Below are positions 49,311 to 57,197 of a DNA stretch of 64,000 nt, piece after piece (position 1 is the stretch's first letter; the number at the start of each line of letters is the position of its first letter). The DNA is taken from positions 1-64,000 of the forward strand of contig NZ_BMTS01000012.1 in NCBI RefSeq assembly GCF_014649795.1, written 5' to 3'. Under the pieces are notes generated by a model. The model saw only the letters and a program-made list of their open reading frames with translations, had not been told where the DNA came from and searched no databases. Both the position numbers and the translations under genes were made by a program. This DNA comes from Streptomyces melanogenes (GTDB taxonomy: Bacteria > Actinomycetota > Actinomycetes > Streptomycetales > Streptomycetaceae).

Positions 49311-50278
49311 TTGGACGCCTTGGCCGCCGCGATCTGCCGGGACATGATCGTGGTCAGCTCGTACGCCGTGTGGGACGCGGCCACCGACGTGATCTCGGCG
49401 TGGTCGTACGCCGGGGCGACCTCGACGACGTCGGCCGAGACCAGGTTGCAGGAGGACAGGCCGCGCAGGATCTCCAGGAGCTCGCGGGAGGTCATGCCGC
49501 CCGCCTCCGGGGTGCCGGTGCCGGGGGCGTGCGCCGGGTCGAGGCAGTCGATGTCGATCGAGATGTACAGCGGGCGGTCGCCGATGCGCTGGCGCAGCTG
49601 GTCGGCGATCTCGTCGGCGCCGCGGCGGTAGACGTCGGCCGAGGTGACGATGCCGAAGCCCATCTTCTCGTCGTCGGTCAGGTCCTGCTTGCCGTAGAGC
49701 GGGCCGCGGGTGCCGACGTGGGAGAGCGCCTCGGTGTCGAGGATGCCCTCCTCCACGGCGCGGCGGAACGGGGTGCCGTGGGTGTACTCGGCGCCGAAGT
49801 AGGTGTCCCAGGTGTCCAGGTGCGCGTCGAAGTGGAGCAGCGCGACCGGGCCGTGCTTCTTGGCGACCGAGCGCAGCAGCGGCAGCGCGATGGTGTGGTC
49901 GCCGCCGAGGGTCATCAGCCGGGCGCCGGTGCCGAGCAGGTCGTCGGCGGCGGCCTCGATCGTGTCGACGGCCTCGTTGATGTTGAACGGGTTCACGGCG
50001 ATGTCGCCGCCGTCCGCGACCTGGGCGAGCGCGAAGGGCGAGGCGTCCTGCGCCGGGTTGTACGGGCGCAGCAGACGGGAGGCCTCGCGGATGGCGTTGC
50101 CGCCGAAGCGGGCGCCCGGGCGGTAGGAGACACCGCTGTCGAAGGGCACGCCGACCACGGCGACGTCGGCGGTGCCGACCTCGTCGAGGCGGGGCAGCCG
50201 GGCGAAGGTCGCGGGGCCGGCGTACCGCGGGACGCGGGACGAGTCGATCGGACCGCGCGGCGTTTCGTTGCTGCTCAT
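49307..50278 (-). CDS. speB: Ureohydrolase, agmatinase / guanidinobutyrase
   Basis: A 323-residue Mn-dependent ureohydrolase. Metal-ligand motifs are complete: [13 protein letters not shown] (about 120-132), [12 protein letters not shown] (about 143-154) and [20 protein letters not shown] (about 235-254). The family removes urea from guanidino compounds: agmatine, 4-guanidinobutyrate or proclavaminate precursors. Because the downstream overlapping gene is a TPP decarboxylase-like enzyme, 4-guanidinobutyrate (GbuA role) is at least as likely as agmatine. It is the first gene of the operon, divergent from the PucR regulator with a shared palindrome between. Confidence 0.92.
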   Translation of the reverse strand: MSSNETPRGPIDSSRVPRYAGPATFARLPRLDEVGTADVAVVGVPFDSGVSYRPGARFGGNAIREASRLLRPYNPAQDASPFALAQVADGGDIAVNPFNINEAVDTIEAAADDLLGTGARLMTLGGDHTIALPLLRSVAKKHGPVALLHFDAHLDTWDTYFGAEYTHGTPFRRAVEEGILDTEALSHVGTRGPLYGKQDLTDDEKMGFGIVTSADVYRRGADEIADQLRQRIGDRPLYISIDIDCLDPAHAPGTGTPEAGGMTSRELLEILRGLSSCNLVSADVVEVAPAYDHAEITSVAASHTAYELTTIMSRQIAAAKASK

Positions 50279-50386
50279 GTCGGGGTGCCCTTCGTGATCG
50301 GCATGCGTACGGACCCGACGGCCCGTGGTTCCTCCGGGCCGGTGCGGCCCGCGCTGGCCACCCTAGGTGGCCGTACCGCCATACTG

Positions 50387-50407
50387 AAGTGTACGTTTCC
50401 TACACTT
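50387..50407. promoter_or_regulatory. Inverted repeat between the ureohydrolase and pucR genes
   Basis: AAGTGTA (50387-50393) and TACACTT (50401-50407) form a perfect 7-base inverted repeat with a 7-base spacer, centred in the divergent promoter region 28-109 bases from the two starts. It is a candidate operator for the adjacent PucR-family regulator. Confidence 0.6.
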
Positions 50408-50434
50408 ATGGCCTCACCGATGTACGGAGTGCCC

Positions 50435-51880
50435 ATGACTGCCGAGCCCACGGCAGCCCCACCCACCACTCCCGTCCCGCTGGCCGCCCTGCTGGCCCGG
50501 CCGGACCTGGGTCTGCGGCAGATCGCGGGGCCGCCGGACGCCGTCGTGCACTGGGTGCACACCTCGGAGATGGCCGACCCGTACCCGTATCTGCTCGGCG
50601 GGGAGCTGCTGCTCACGGCGGGCGTGCAGCTCACGGACCCGGAGCGGTACGCGGCGCGGGTCGCCCAGGCGGGCGCGGCGGCGCTCGGCTTCGGGCTCGC
50701 GCCGGTGTACGACGCTGTTCCGGCGGCCCTGGTGGCCGCCTGTGAGCGGCACGGGCTGCCGCTGGTGGAGGTGCCGCCGCCGACCACGTTCACGGCGATC
50801 GCGCGCGCCGTGTGGGGCCTGATGACCGAGGCCCGCCACCACGAGCTGCGCCGGGTCTCCCAGGCCCAGCAGGGCCTCGCCTCGGCGGCCGCACGACCCG
50901 ACCCGGTCCCGGCGGTCCTGCACCAGCTCGCGGTGCGGCTGGGCGGCTGGGCGGGGCTGCTGGACGCGGACGGCGCGGTGCTCGCCGGTGCGGGGCCCGA
51001 CCGGCCGGACGAGGTGCGGGACGCGGTGCGGCGGCTCGCGGGGGTGGTGACGGGTCCGGCCTCCGGCGGCCCCAAGGCGCTGACCGCCACCGACGCCGTC
51101 GCCGGGGAGCAGCTCGCCGTCCACGCGCTCGCCGGGACCCGGGGGCTCACCCTCGCGGTCGCCGGTCCCGGGCGCGACCCCGGCGACCACACCATCGCCG
51201 GGGTCGCGGCCGTACTGCTCTCGCTGCTGACCGCCGAGCGGCAGGGCGCGGACGAGGCCACCCGGTCGGCCGCGCTGGTGCGGCTGCTCCTTGGCGCGGC
51301 CCCGGCCGAGGTCGCGCCGCTGCTCGGCGAGGCGCCCTGGACCGTCGTCCACGCGCGCGGCGAGGGCGCCCCGCCCGACCTCGGCAGCCCGCTGGTGGAG
51401 GCGGGCGACGGCCACGCGCGCGTGCTCGTCCCCGGCGGGCAGGACGTCGGCCCGCACCCGGGCTGGACGCTGGGGGCGAGCGCGCCCGTGGCGGCCGGGG
51501 AGCTGGCCGCCGCCGACGCCCAGGCCGCCCGGGCGCTGCGCCGGGCGGAGGCGGCCCGTTCGCCCCTGGTGCGCCACCGCACCGGCGGGTACGCCTCGCT
51601 GGTGGACCCGGAGGAGGCCGCCGCGTACGCCCGCGGGCTGCTCGCCCCGCTCGCCGAGCCGCTGCTCACGACCCTGCGCACCTGGCTCTCGCTGCACGGC
51701 AGCTGGGACCGCACGGCCGTGGCGCTCGGCGTGCACCGCAACACCGTCCGCCAGCGCCTGGCCCGCTGCGCCGCGCTGCTCGACGCGGACCTGGACGACA
51801 TGGACGTCCGTACGGAGCTGTGGCTGGCGCTGCGGAGTGCGGGCGGACGTGCGCAGGCTCACTCTGGACAGTGCGAGTGA
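50435..51880 (+). CDS. PucR-family transcriptional regulator
   Basis: A 481-residue regulator. The N-terminal PucR sensor domain has VVHWVHTSEMADPYPYLLGGELLLTAGVQL and GLPLVEVPPPTTFTAIARAVWGL, both family consensus. The middle is a GAF-like/GGDEF-related region, and the C-terminal HTH_30 domain is LRTWLSLHGSWDRTAVALGVHRNTVRQRLARC (about 414-446). ATG 50435 is preferred because GGAG is 5 bases upstream; in-frame ATGs at 50408 and 50420 fall in or near the operator. PucR proteins usually control purine or amino-acid catabolic genes nearby, here most likely the divergent ureohydrolase/TPP operon. Confidence 0.88.
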   Translation: MTAEPTAAPPTTPVPLAALLARPDLGLRQIAGPPDAVVHWVHTSEMADPYPYLLGGELLLTAGVQLTDPERYAARVAQAGAAALGFGLAPVYDAVPAALVAACERHGLPLVEVPPPTTFTAIARAVWGLMTEARHHELRRVSQAQQGLASAAARPDPVPAVLHQLAVRLGGWAGLLDADGAVLAGAGPDRPDEVRDAVRRLAGVVTGPASGGPKALTATDAVAGEQLAVHALAGTRGLTLAVAGPGRDPGDHTIAGVAAVLLSLLTAERQGADEATRSAALVRLLLGAAPAEVAPLLGEAPWTVVHARGEGAPPDLGSPLVEAGDGHARVLVPGGQDVGPHPGWTLGASAPVAAGELAAADAQAARALRRAEAARSPLVRHRTGGYASLVDPEEAAAYARGLLAPLAEPLLTTLRTWLSLHGSWDRTAVALGVHRNTVRQRLARCAALLDADLDDMDVRTELWLALRSAGGRAQAHSGQCE

Positions 51881-51910
51881 CCGCCGGGTAACTTCGTATT
51901 TCAAGCTCTG

Positions 51911-51924
51911 AGCAAGCGCTTAGC
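51911..51924. promoter_or_regulatory. Possible operator upstream of the 51958 acyl-CoA dehydrogenase
   Basis: AGCAAGCGCTTAGC contains palindrome AAGCGCTT (51914-51921) and resembles TetR-type sites (AnCAAGnnCTTGnT) of actinobacterial acyl-CoA metabolism genes, with one core mismatch. It lies 34 bases from the start codon. Confidence 0.35.
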
Positions 51925-51957
51925 CAAAGCCGCCGCCACCGTCGAAGGAGAGGCCCC

Positions 51958-53115
51958 GTGCGCCGTACGGTATTCAACGAGGACCACGAGGCGTTCCGGG
52001 AGACCATCCGGGCCTTCATCGAGGCCGAGGTCGTCCCGGTCTACGACGAGTGGTTCGCCGCCGGCCAGGCGCCGCGCGACTTCTACTACAAGCTCGCCGA
52101 GCTGGGCGTCTTCGGCATCCGCGTCGACGAGGAGTTCGGCGGCGCGGGCATCGACTCGTACAAGTTCGAGGCCGTGATGTACGAGGAGACGTCCCGCGCG
52201 GGCGTCCACTTCGGCGGCTCCGGTGTGCACGTGCTGCTCGGCCTGCCCTACATCAAGATGCTCGCCACCGACGAGCAGAAGAAGCGCTTCCTGCCGAAGT
52301 TCGTCTCCGGCGAGGAGATGTGGGCCCTGGCGATGACCGAGCCGGGCACCGGCTCCGACCTCGCGGGCATGAAGACCACCGCGAAGCTCTCCGAGGACGG
52401 CACGCACTACGTCCTCAACGGCTCCAAGACGTTCATCACCGGTGGCGTCCACGCCGACCGCGTGATCGTCTGCGCCCGCACCGCCGCGCCCACCGCCGAG
52501 GACCGCCGCCACGGCATCTCGCTGTTCGCCGTGGACACCAAGGCCGAGGGCTACTCCATCGGCCGCAAGCTCGACAAGCTCGGCCTGAAGACCTCCGACA
52601 CCGCCGAGCTGGCGTTCGTCGACGTGAAGGTCCCCGTCGAGGACCTCCTCGGTGAGGAGAACAAGGGCTTCTACTACCTCGGCCACAACCTCGCCTCCGA
52701 GCGCTGGGGCATCGCCTTCGGCGCCTACGCGCAGGCCAAGGCCGCCGTCCGGTTCGCCAAGGAGTACGTGCAGGAGCGCACCGTCTTCGGCAAGCCGGTC
52801 GCGCACTTCCAGAACACCAAGTTCGAGCTGGCCGCCTGCCAGGCCGAGGTGGACGCCGCCGAGGCGGTCGCCGACCGCGCCCTGGAGGCCCTGGACGCGG
52901 GCGAGCTGACGCCGGCCGAGGCCGCCTCCGCCAAGCTGTTCTGCACCGAGGTCGCCCACCGCGTCATCGACAAGTGCCTCCAGCTGCACGGCGGTTACGG
53001 CTTCATGAACGAGTACCCGATCGCCCGTCTGTACGCCGACAACCGCGTCAACCGGATCTACGGCGGCACCAGCGAGATCATGAAGTCGATCATCGCCAAG
53101 GACATGGGTCTGTGA
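51958..53115 (+). CDS. Acyl-CoA dehydrogenase
   Basis: A 385-residue FAD acyl-CoA dehydrogenase. It has ALAMTEPGTGSDLAGMKTTA (FAD site), GSKTFITGG, RTVFGKPVAHFQ and CLQLHGGYGFMNEYPI. At the usual catalytic-base position it reads IYGGTSEI (Gly at about 368, no Glu). Instead a Glu sits in ASERWGIA (about 248), the position used by isovaleryl- and long-chain acyl-CoA dehydrogenases. This suggests a branched- or long-chain substrate. GTG 51958 has GAAGGAG upstream. It is translationally coupled to the TesB thioesterase gene (GTGA overlap). Confidence 0.9.
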   Translation: MRRTVFNEDHEAFRETIRAFIEAEVVPVYDEWFAAGQAPRDFYYKLAELGVFGIRVDEEFGGAGIDSYKFEAVMYEETSRAGVHFGGSGVHVLLGLPYIKMLATDEQKKRFLPKFVSGEEMWALAMTEPGTGSDLAGMKTTAKLSEDGTHYVLNGSKTFITGGVHADRVIVCARTAAPTAEDRRHGISLFAVDTKAEGYSIGRKLDKLGLKTSDTAELAFVDVKVPVEDLLGEENKGFYYLGHNLASERWGIAFGAYAQAKAAVRFAKEYVQERTVFGKPVAHFQNTKFELAACQAEVDAAEAVADRALEALDAGELTPAEAASAKLFCTEVAHRVIDKCLQLHGGYGFMNEYPIARLYADNRVNRIYGGTSEIMKSIIAKDMGL

Positions 53116-53972
53116 CCGAGGCTCTGGATGCCCTGCTCGATCTGCTCGACCTGGAGCAGATCGAGCGGGACTACTTCCGGGGCCGCTCACGCTCGGCGCT
53201 CGTACCCCGTGTCTTCGGGGGCCAGGTGGCGGCCCAGGCGCTGGTCGCCGCGGGCCGCACGGTCCCCGGGGACCGCCCGCCGCACTCCCTCCACGCGTAC
53301 TTCCTGCGTGCCGGGGACCCGGGCGCACCGATCGTCTACATGGTCGACCGCATCCGCGACGGCCGCTCCTTCACCACCCGAAGGGTGGTGGCGGTCCAGC
53401 ACGGCAACCCGATCTTCCACCTCTCCGCGTCTTTCCAGACGTACGAGGAGGGCCTGGAGCACCAGACGGACATGCCGTCCGCTCCGGACCCCGAGTCGCT
53501 CCCGACGGCGGCCGAGATGCTGCCGCGCCATCTGCCCGCGGACGTCGCCGAGCGGCTGATCGAGGCCCGCGCGGCCGTCGACCTGCGGTACGCCGACGCG
53601 CCGCCGTGGGCCAGCGTCGGCACCGCGCGCGAGCCCCGCTCGCAGGTCTGGTTCCGTACGAACGGCAAGCTCGCGGACGACCCCCTGCTGCACATCGCGC
53701 TCGCCACCTACGTCTCCGACATGACCCTGCTCGACTCGGTGCTGCTCGCACACGGCCGGGGCGGCTGGGCGGTCGGCGACGTGGTGGGCGCGTCCCTGGA
53801 CCACGCGATGTGGTTCCACCGCCCGTTCCGGGCCGACGAATGGCTCCTGTACGACCAGGAGTCCCCGTCGGCCTCGGCGGGCCGGGGCCTGGGCCAGGCC
53901 CGCATCTACACCCAGGACGGCCGCCTGGCGGTGACGGTGATCCAGGAGGGCGTGGTGCGGGTGCCGCGCTAG
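53112..53972 (+). CDS. tesB: Acyl-CoA thioesterase II
   Basis: A 286-residue double-hotdog thioesterase. VFGGQVAAQALVAAGRTVP and PHSLHAYFLRAGDPGAPIVYMVDRIRDGRSFTTRRVVAVQHG form the first hotdog; the second has ALATYVSDMTLLDSVLLAHG (catalytic Asp region) and ASLDHAMWFHRPFRADEWLLYDQESPSASAGRGLGQARIY, the TesB consensus. It hydrolyses medium/long or branched acyl-CoA to free acid and CoA. The start overlaps the acyl-CoA dehydrogenase stop, so the two act together, possibly to relieve CoA-ester build-up. Confidence 0.92.
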   Translation: MTEALDALLDLLDLEQIERDYFRGRSRSALVPRVFGGQVAAQALVAAGRTVPGDRPPHSLHAYFLRAGDPGAPIVYMVDRIRDGRSFTTRRVVAVQHGNPIFHLSASFQTYEEGLEHQTDMPSAPDPESLPTAAEMLPRHLPADVAERLIEARAAVDLRYADAPPWASVGTAREPRSQVWFRTNGKLADDPLLHIALATYVSDMTLLDSVLLAHGRGGWAVGDVVGASLDHAMWFHRPFRADEWLLYDQESPSASAGRGLGQARIYTQDGRLAVTVIQEGVVRVPR

Positions 53973-53984
53973 CGGCCCCCGCGC

Positions 53985-54773
53985 TCAGACCAACTCGGCC
54001 GCACCCAGCAGGTACTCGGTCATCGGCTCGTAGTAGCGCGGGTCCACCACGTGGTCGTCGAGCGGCACGGCGACCTGAAGGGTCCCCTCCGCCTCCGCCA
54101 GGAACAGCGCGGGGTCGTTGCAGTCGGCGTAACCGACCGCATCGATCCCGCGCTGGGCCGCGCACCCGGCCCAGCCGTGGTCCGCCACGATCAGATCCGG
54201 CAGCGGCCGCCCCTCGCGCTCCAGCGCGTCCAGGATCGCCGCCATCGGCGCGGGCGAGTGCGTGTGCCACAGGGACGCGCCGCGCTCGAACAGCGAGACG
54301 TCCGCGAACTGCACGACGCAGCCCTCGTCCGCGAGCACCCCGTCCGGAATGCGCACGATCTCGCACCCGGCCGCACGCAGCGCCGCAGCGGTCCGGCTGT
54401 GCACGTCGATGAGCGCACCCGGGTGCCCGGTCGCGAACAGCACCCGCTCCCGGCCCGCCACGGCCTTCCGCAGCCGCGCCGCCATCCGCTCCAGCGCGTC
54501 GACGGTGAGCTCCGGGTCGATGGTGTCCTGGCCCGTACGGTGCCCGGGGTCGTCGACGACCCCGCAGCGCTCGGCCATCACCGCGAGCACGTCCTGCTCG
54601 TCGGTCCAGCGGTCGCCCAGTTCCAGGCCCAGCCAGTAGTGGCGGTCGCCGTTGGCGAGCTTGCGGTAGTGGGAGAGGTTGTTGTCGCGCGGGGTGGCGA
54701 CGTCTCCGGCGATACGGGTGCGGACGAGGTGGTCGACGAGAGCGGCACGGCTGGGTATCGGCATGCGCCCCAT
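53985..54773 (-). CDS. Phosphatase-like protein of unknown substrate
   Basis: A 262-residue protein convergent with tesB. I recall this type from actinomycetes under the label phosphatase; no classical HAD or PTP motif is visible. Landmarks: GDVATPRDNNLSHYRKLANGD, LFATGHPGALIDVHSRTAAALRAAG with a phosphate-loop-like TGHPG, SLWHTHSPAPM, and DLIVADHGWAGCAAQRGIDAVGYADCNDPAL, which has a conserved-looking D-H-G-W-A-G cluster suited to metal or phosphate binding. The start may be ATG 54773 or ATG 54764; neither has a clear ribosome site. Function unresolved. Confidence 0.6.
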   Translation of the reverse strand: MGRMPIPSRAALVDHLVRTRIAGDVATPRDNNLSHYRKLANGDRHYWLGLELGDRWTDEQDVLAVMAERCGVVDDPGHRTGQDTIDPELTVDALERMAARLRKAVAGRERVLFATGHPGALIDVHSRTAAALRAAGCEIVRIPDGVLADEGCVVQFADVSLFERGASLWHTHSPAPMAAILDALEREGRPLPDLIVADHGWAGCAAQRGIDAVGYADCNDPALFLAEAEGTLQVAVPLDDHVVDPRYYEPMTEYLLGAAELV

Positions 54774-54842
54774 TCTGCCCCGGTGCGCGGCGCCGGGCGC
54801 CGTCGTCCGCGCAGTGGACGCGCCCGCGCGCGCGTGGCGGAC

Positions 54843-55436
54843 TCAGCCCCCGAGCGCCGCGAACGCCCCGTGCGCCAAGCGCCGCAGCAGCGCCTCCGTG
54901 GCGTTGCGGTCGCGCAGCCCCGCCCCGTACGCCCCCAGGTGCGGCGTCGAGTTGAGCAGGCCGAACACCGCGTGGACGGCCGTGCGGACCTCCGCCTCGG
55001 ACCCGAGCGGGTACAGCTCCCGTACGACCCCGACCCACAGCTCCACGTACTGCCGCTGCAGCTGCCGCACCAGCTTGCGGTCGCTGTCGCGCAGCCGGTC
55101 CAGCTCCCGGTCGTGGAGCGTGATCAGGGCCCGGTCGTCGAGGGCGAAGTCGATGTGGCCGTCGATGAGCGAGCCGAGGAGCGCCTCCGGGCCCCCGGAG
55201 GCCTCGGCGACCCGCTTGCGGCCGCCGTCGTACAGCCGCCCGCTGATCCCCACCAGCAGCTCCGCCAGCATCGCGTCCTTGCCCGCGAAGTGCCGGTAGA
55301 GGCCGGGGCCGCTGATGCCGACCGCCGCGCCTATCTCGTCGACACCCACGCCGTGGAAGCCGCGTTCGGCGAAGAGGCGGGCGGCCTCGCGCAGGATCTG
55401 CTCGCGGCGGGTGGGGGCATCGGTCCGGGTGCTCAT
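54843..55436 (-). CDS. TetR-family transcriptional regulator
   Basis: A 197-residue TetR repressor. The HTH is REQILREAARLFAERGFHGVGVDEIGAAVGISGPGLYRHFAGKDAML, full TetR consensus. The C-terminal ligand domain has no recognisable cofactor motif. It is divergent from accD1 with 121 bases between, containing two operator-like inverted repeats. By position it probably represses the leucine/isovalerate operon and responds to an acyl-CoA intermediate (SACE/LiuR-type logic); that is inference. Confidence 0.9.
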   Translation of the reverse strand: MSTRTDAPTRREQILREAARLFAERGFHGVGVDEIGAAVGISGPGLYRHFAGKDAMLAELLVGISGRLYDGGRKRVAEASGGPEALLGSLIDGHIDFALDDRALITLHDRELDRLRDSDRKLVRQLQRQYVELWVGVVRELYPLGSEAEVRTAVHAVFGLLNSTPHLGAYGAGLRDRNATEALLRRLAHGAFAALGG

Positions 55437-55458
55437 GAGAATTCATTCTAGACAACGC

Positions 55459-55504
55459 GGTTAGCGCTCGTTAACCTGAAGGAAACGAGTTAACGGTCAT
55501 TAAC
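55459..55504. promoter_or_regulatory. Two TetR-operator-like inverted repeats upstream of accD1
   Basis: Site 1 GGTTAGCGCTCGTTAACC (55459-55476) is symmetric at 14 of 18 positions and site 2 GTTAACGGTCATTAAC (55489-55504) at 12 of 16. Their half-sites share GTTA/TAAC. They lie between the divergent TetR and accD1 genes. Confidence 0.6.
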
Positions 55505-55557
55505 ATCCGGCCGGAAAGCGTCGCCGGAACTGCGTACGGGCAAGGGGGCTCGACACG

Positions 55558-57189
55558 ATGCAGCAGGCACCGGTCCTTGGGAGCGCGGCTGATCCCGCGT
55601 CCGAGGCTTGGCGGGCCAACGAGGCGGCGCACCGCGCCCTCGGCGAGGAGCTGCGCGCCAGACTGGCCGCGGCCCGCCTCGGCGGCGGCGAGCGGGCCCG
55701 CGAGCGCCATGTCGCGCGCGGCAAGCTGCTGCCGCGCGACCGCGTCGACACCCTGCTCGACCCCGGCTCGCCCTTCCTGGAGCTCGCGCCGCTCGCGGCG
55801 AGCGGGATGTACGGGGACCAGGCCCCCGCCGCCGGGGTGATCGCCGGGATCGGGCGGGTCAGCGGCCGCGAGTGCGTGATCGTGGCCAACGACGCCACGG
55901 TCAAGGGCGGCACGTACTACCCGATGACGGTCAAGAAGCACCTGCGCGCCCAGGAGGTGGCCCTGGAGAACCGGCTGCCGTGTCTGTACCTGGTGGACTC
56001 CGGCGGCGCCTTCCTGCCGATGCAGGACGAGGTCTTCCCCGACCGGGACCACTTCGGCCGCATCTTCTACAACCAGGCCCGGATGTCGGCCGCCGGGATC
56101 CCGCAGATCGCGGCGGTCCTCGGCTCCTGCACGGCGGGCGGGGCGTATGTGCCCGCGATGAGCGACGAAGCCGTGATCGTCCGCAACCAGGGCACGATCT
56201 TCCTCGGTGGCCCGCCGCTGGTGAAGGCCGCCACCGGCGAGGTCGTCACCGCCGAGGAGCTCGGCGGCGGCGAGGTCCACTCGCGCACCTCCGGCGTGAC
56301 CGACCACCTCGCCGAGGACGACGCGCACGCGCTGCGGATCGTCCGCAACATCGTGGCCACCCTCCCCGCGCGCGGCGAGCTCCCGTGGAGCGTGGAGCCC
56401 GTCGAGGAGCCCAAGGCCGACCCCTTCGGGCTGTACGGGGCGGTGCCGGTCGACTCCCGCACGCCGTACGACGTCCGCGAGGTCATCGCGCGCGTGGTCG
56501 ACGGCTCCCGCTTCCAGGAGTTCAAGGCCGAGTTCGGCCAGACGCTGGTCACCGGCTTCGCCCGGATCCACGGCCACCCGGTCGGCATCGTCGCCAACAA
56601 CGGCATCCTGTTCTCCGAATCCGCCCAGAAGGGCGCCCACTTCATCGAGCTGTGCGACCAGCGCGGCATCCCGCTGGTGTTCCTCCAGAACATCTCGGGC
56701 TTCATGGTCGGACGGGACTACGAGGCGGGCGGCATCGCCAAGCACGGCGCCAAGATGGTGACGGCGGTGGCGAGCACCCGCGTGCCCAAGCTGACGGTGA
56801 TCGTCGGCGGGTCGTACGGGGCGGGGAACTACTCGATGTGCGGCCGCGCCTATTCGCCGCGCTTCCTGTGGATGTGGCCCAACGCCAAGATCTCGGTGAT
56901 GGGCGGCGAGCAGGCCGCCTCGGTGCTCGCCACCGTCAAGCGCGACCAGCTGGAGGCGCGCGGCGAGGAGTGGCCGCTCGACGCCGAGGAGTCCTTCAAG
57001 GACCCCATCCGCGCCCAGTACGACCAGCAGGGCAACGCCTACTACGCGACGGCCCGGCTGTGGGACGACGGGGTGATCGACCCGATGGAGACCCGCCAGG
57101 TCCTCGGGCTCGCCCTGACGGCCTGTGCCAACGCCCCCCTCCCCCAGCGGGACTACTCGGCGCCCGGCTTCGGCGTCTTCCGGATGTGA
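55558..57189 (+). CDS. accD1: Acyl-CoA carboxylase beta subunit (methylcrotonyl/propionyl type)
   Basis: A 543-residue carboxyltransferase. [68 protein letters not shown] (oxyanion GG) and [22 protein letters not shown] with [28 protein letters not shown] match methylcrotonyl-CoA carboxylase beta (MccB/LiuB) closely; length is also typical. It transfers CO2 from biotin to 3-methylcrotonyl-CoA in leucine breakdown. In S. coelicolor the equivalent is named AccD1. AAGGGGG lies 9 bases upstream of ATG. First gene of the liu operon, under two TetR-like sites. Confidence 0.92.
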   Translation: MQQAPVLGSAADPASEAWRANEAAHRALGEELRARLAAARLGGGERARERHVARGKLLPRDRVDTLLDPGSPFLELAPLAASGMYGDQAPAAGVIAGIGRVSGRECVIVANDATVKGGTYYPMTVKKHLRAQEVALENRLPCLYLVDSGGAFLPMQDEVFPDRDHFGRIFYNQARMSAAGIPQIAAVLGSCTAGGAYVPAMSDEAVIVRNQGTIFLGGPPLVKAATGEVVTAEELGGGEVHSRTSGVTDHLAEDDAHALRIVRNIVATLPARGELPWSVEPVEEPKADPFGLYGAVPVDSRTPYDVREVIARVVDGSRFQEFKAEFGQTLVTGFARIHGHPVGIVANNGILFSESAQKGAHFIELCDQRGIPLVFLQNISGFMVGRDYEAGGIAKHGAKMVTAVASTRVPKLTVIVGGSYGAGNYSMCGRAYSPRFLWMWPNAKISVMGGEQAASVLATVKRDQLEARGEEWPLDAEESFKDPIRAQYDQQGNAYYATARLWDDGVIDPMETRQVLGLALTACANAPLPQRDYSAPGFGVFRM

Positions 57190-57197
57190 GGCGGACC

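Noticed and set aside
47640-50278. Clavulanic acid cluster
   Set aside because: Only the CeaS/Pah-like pair is present; beta-lactam synthetase and clavaminate synthase are missing and neighbours are catabolic.
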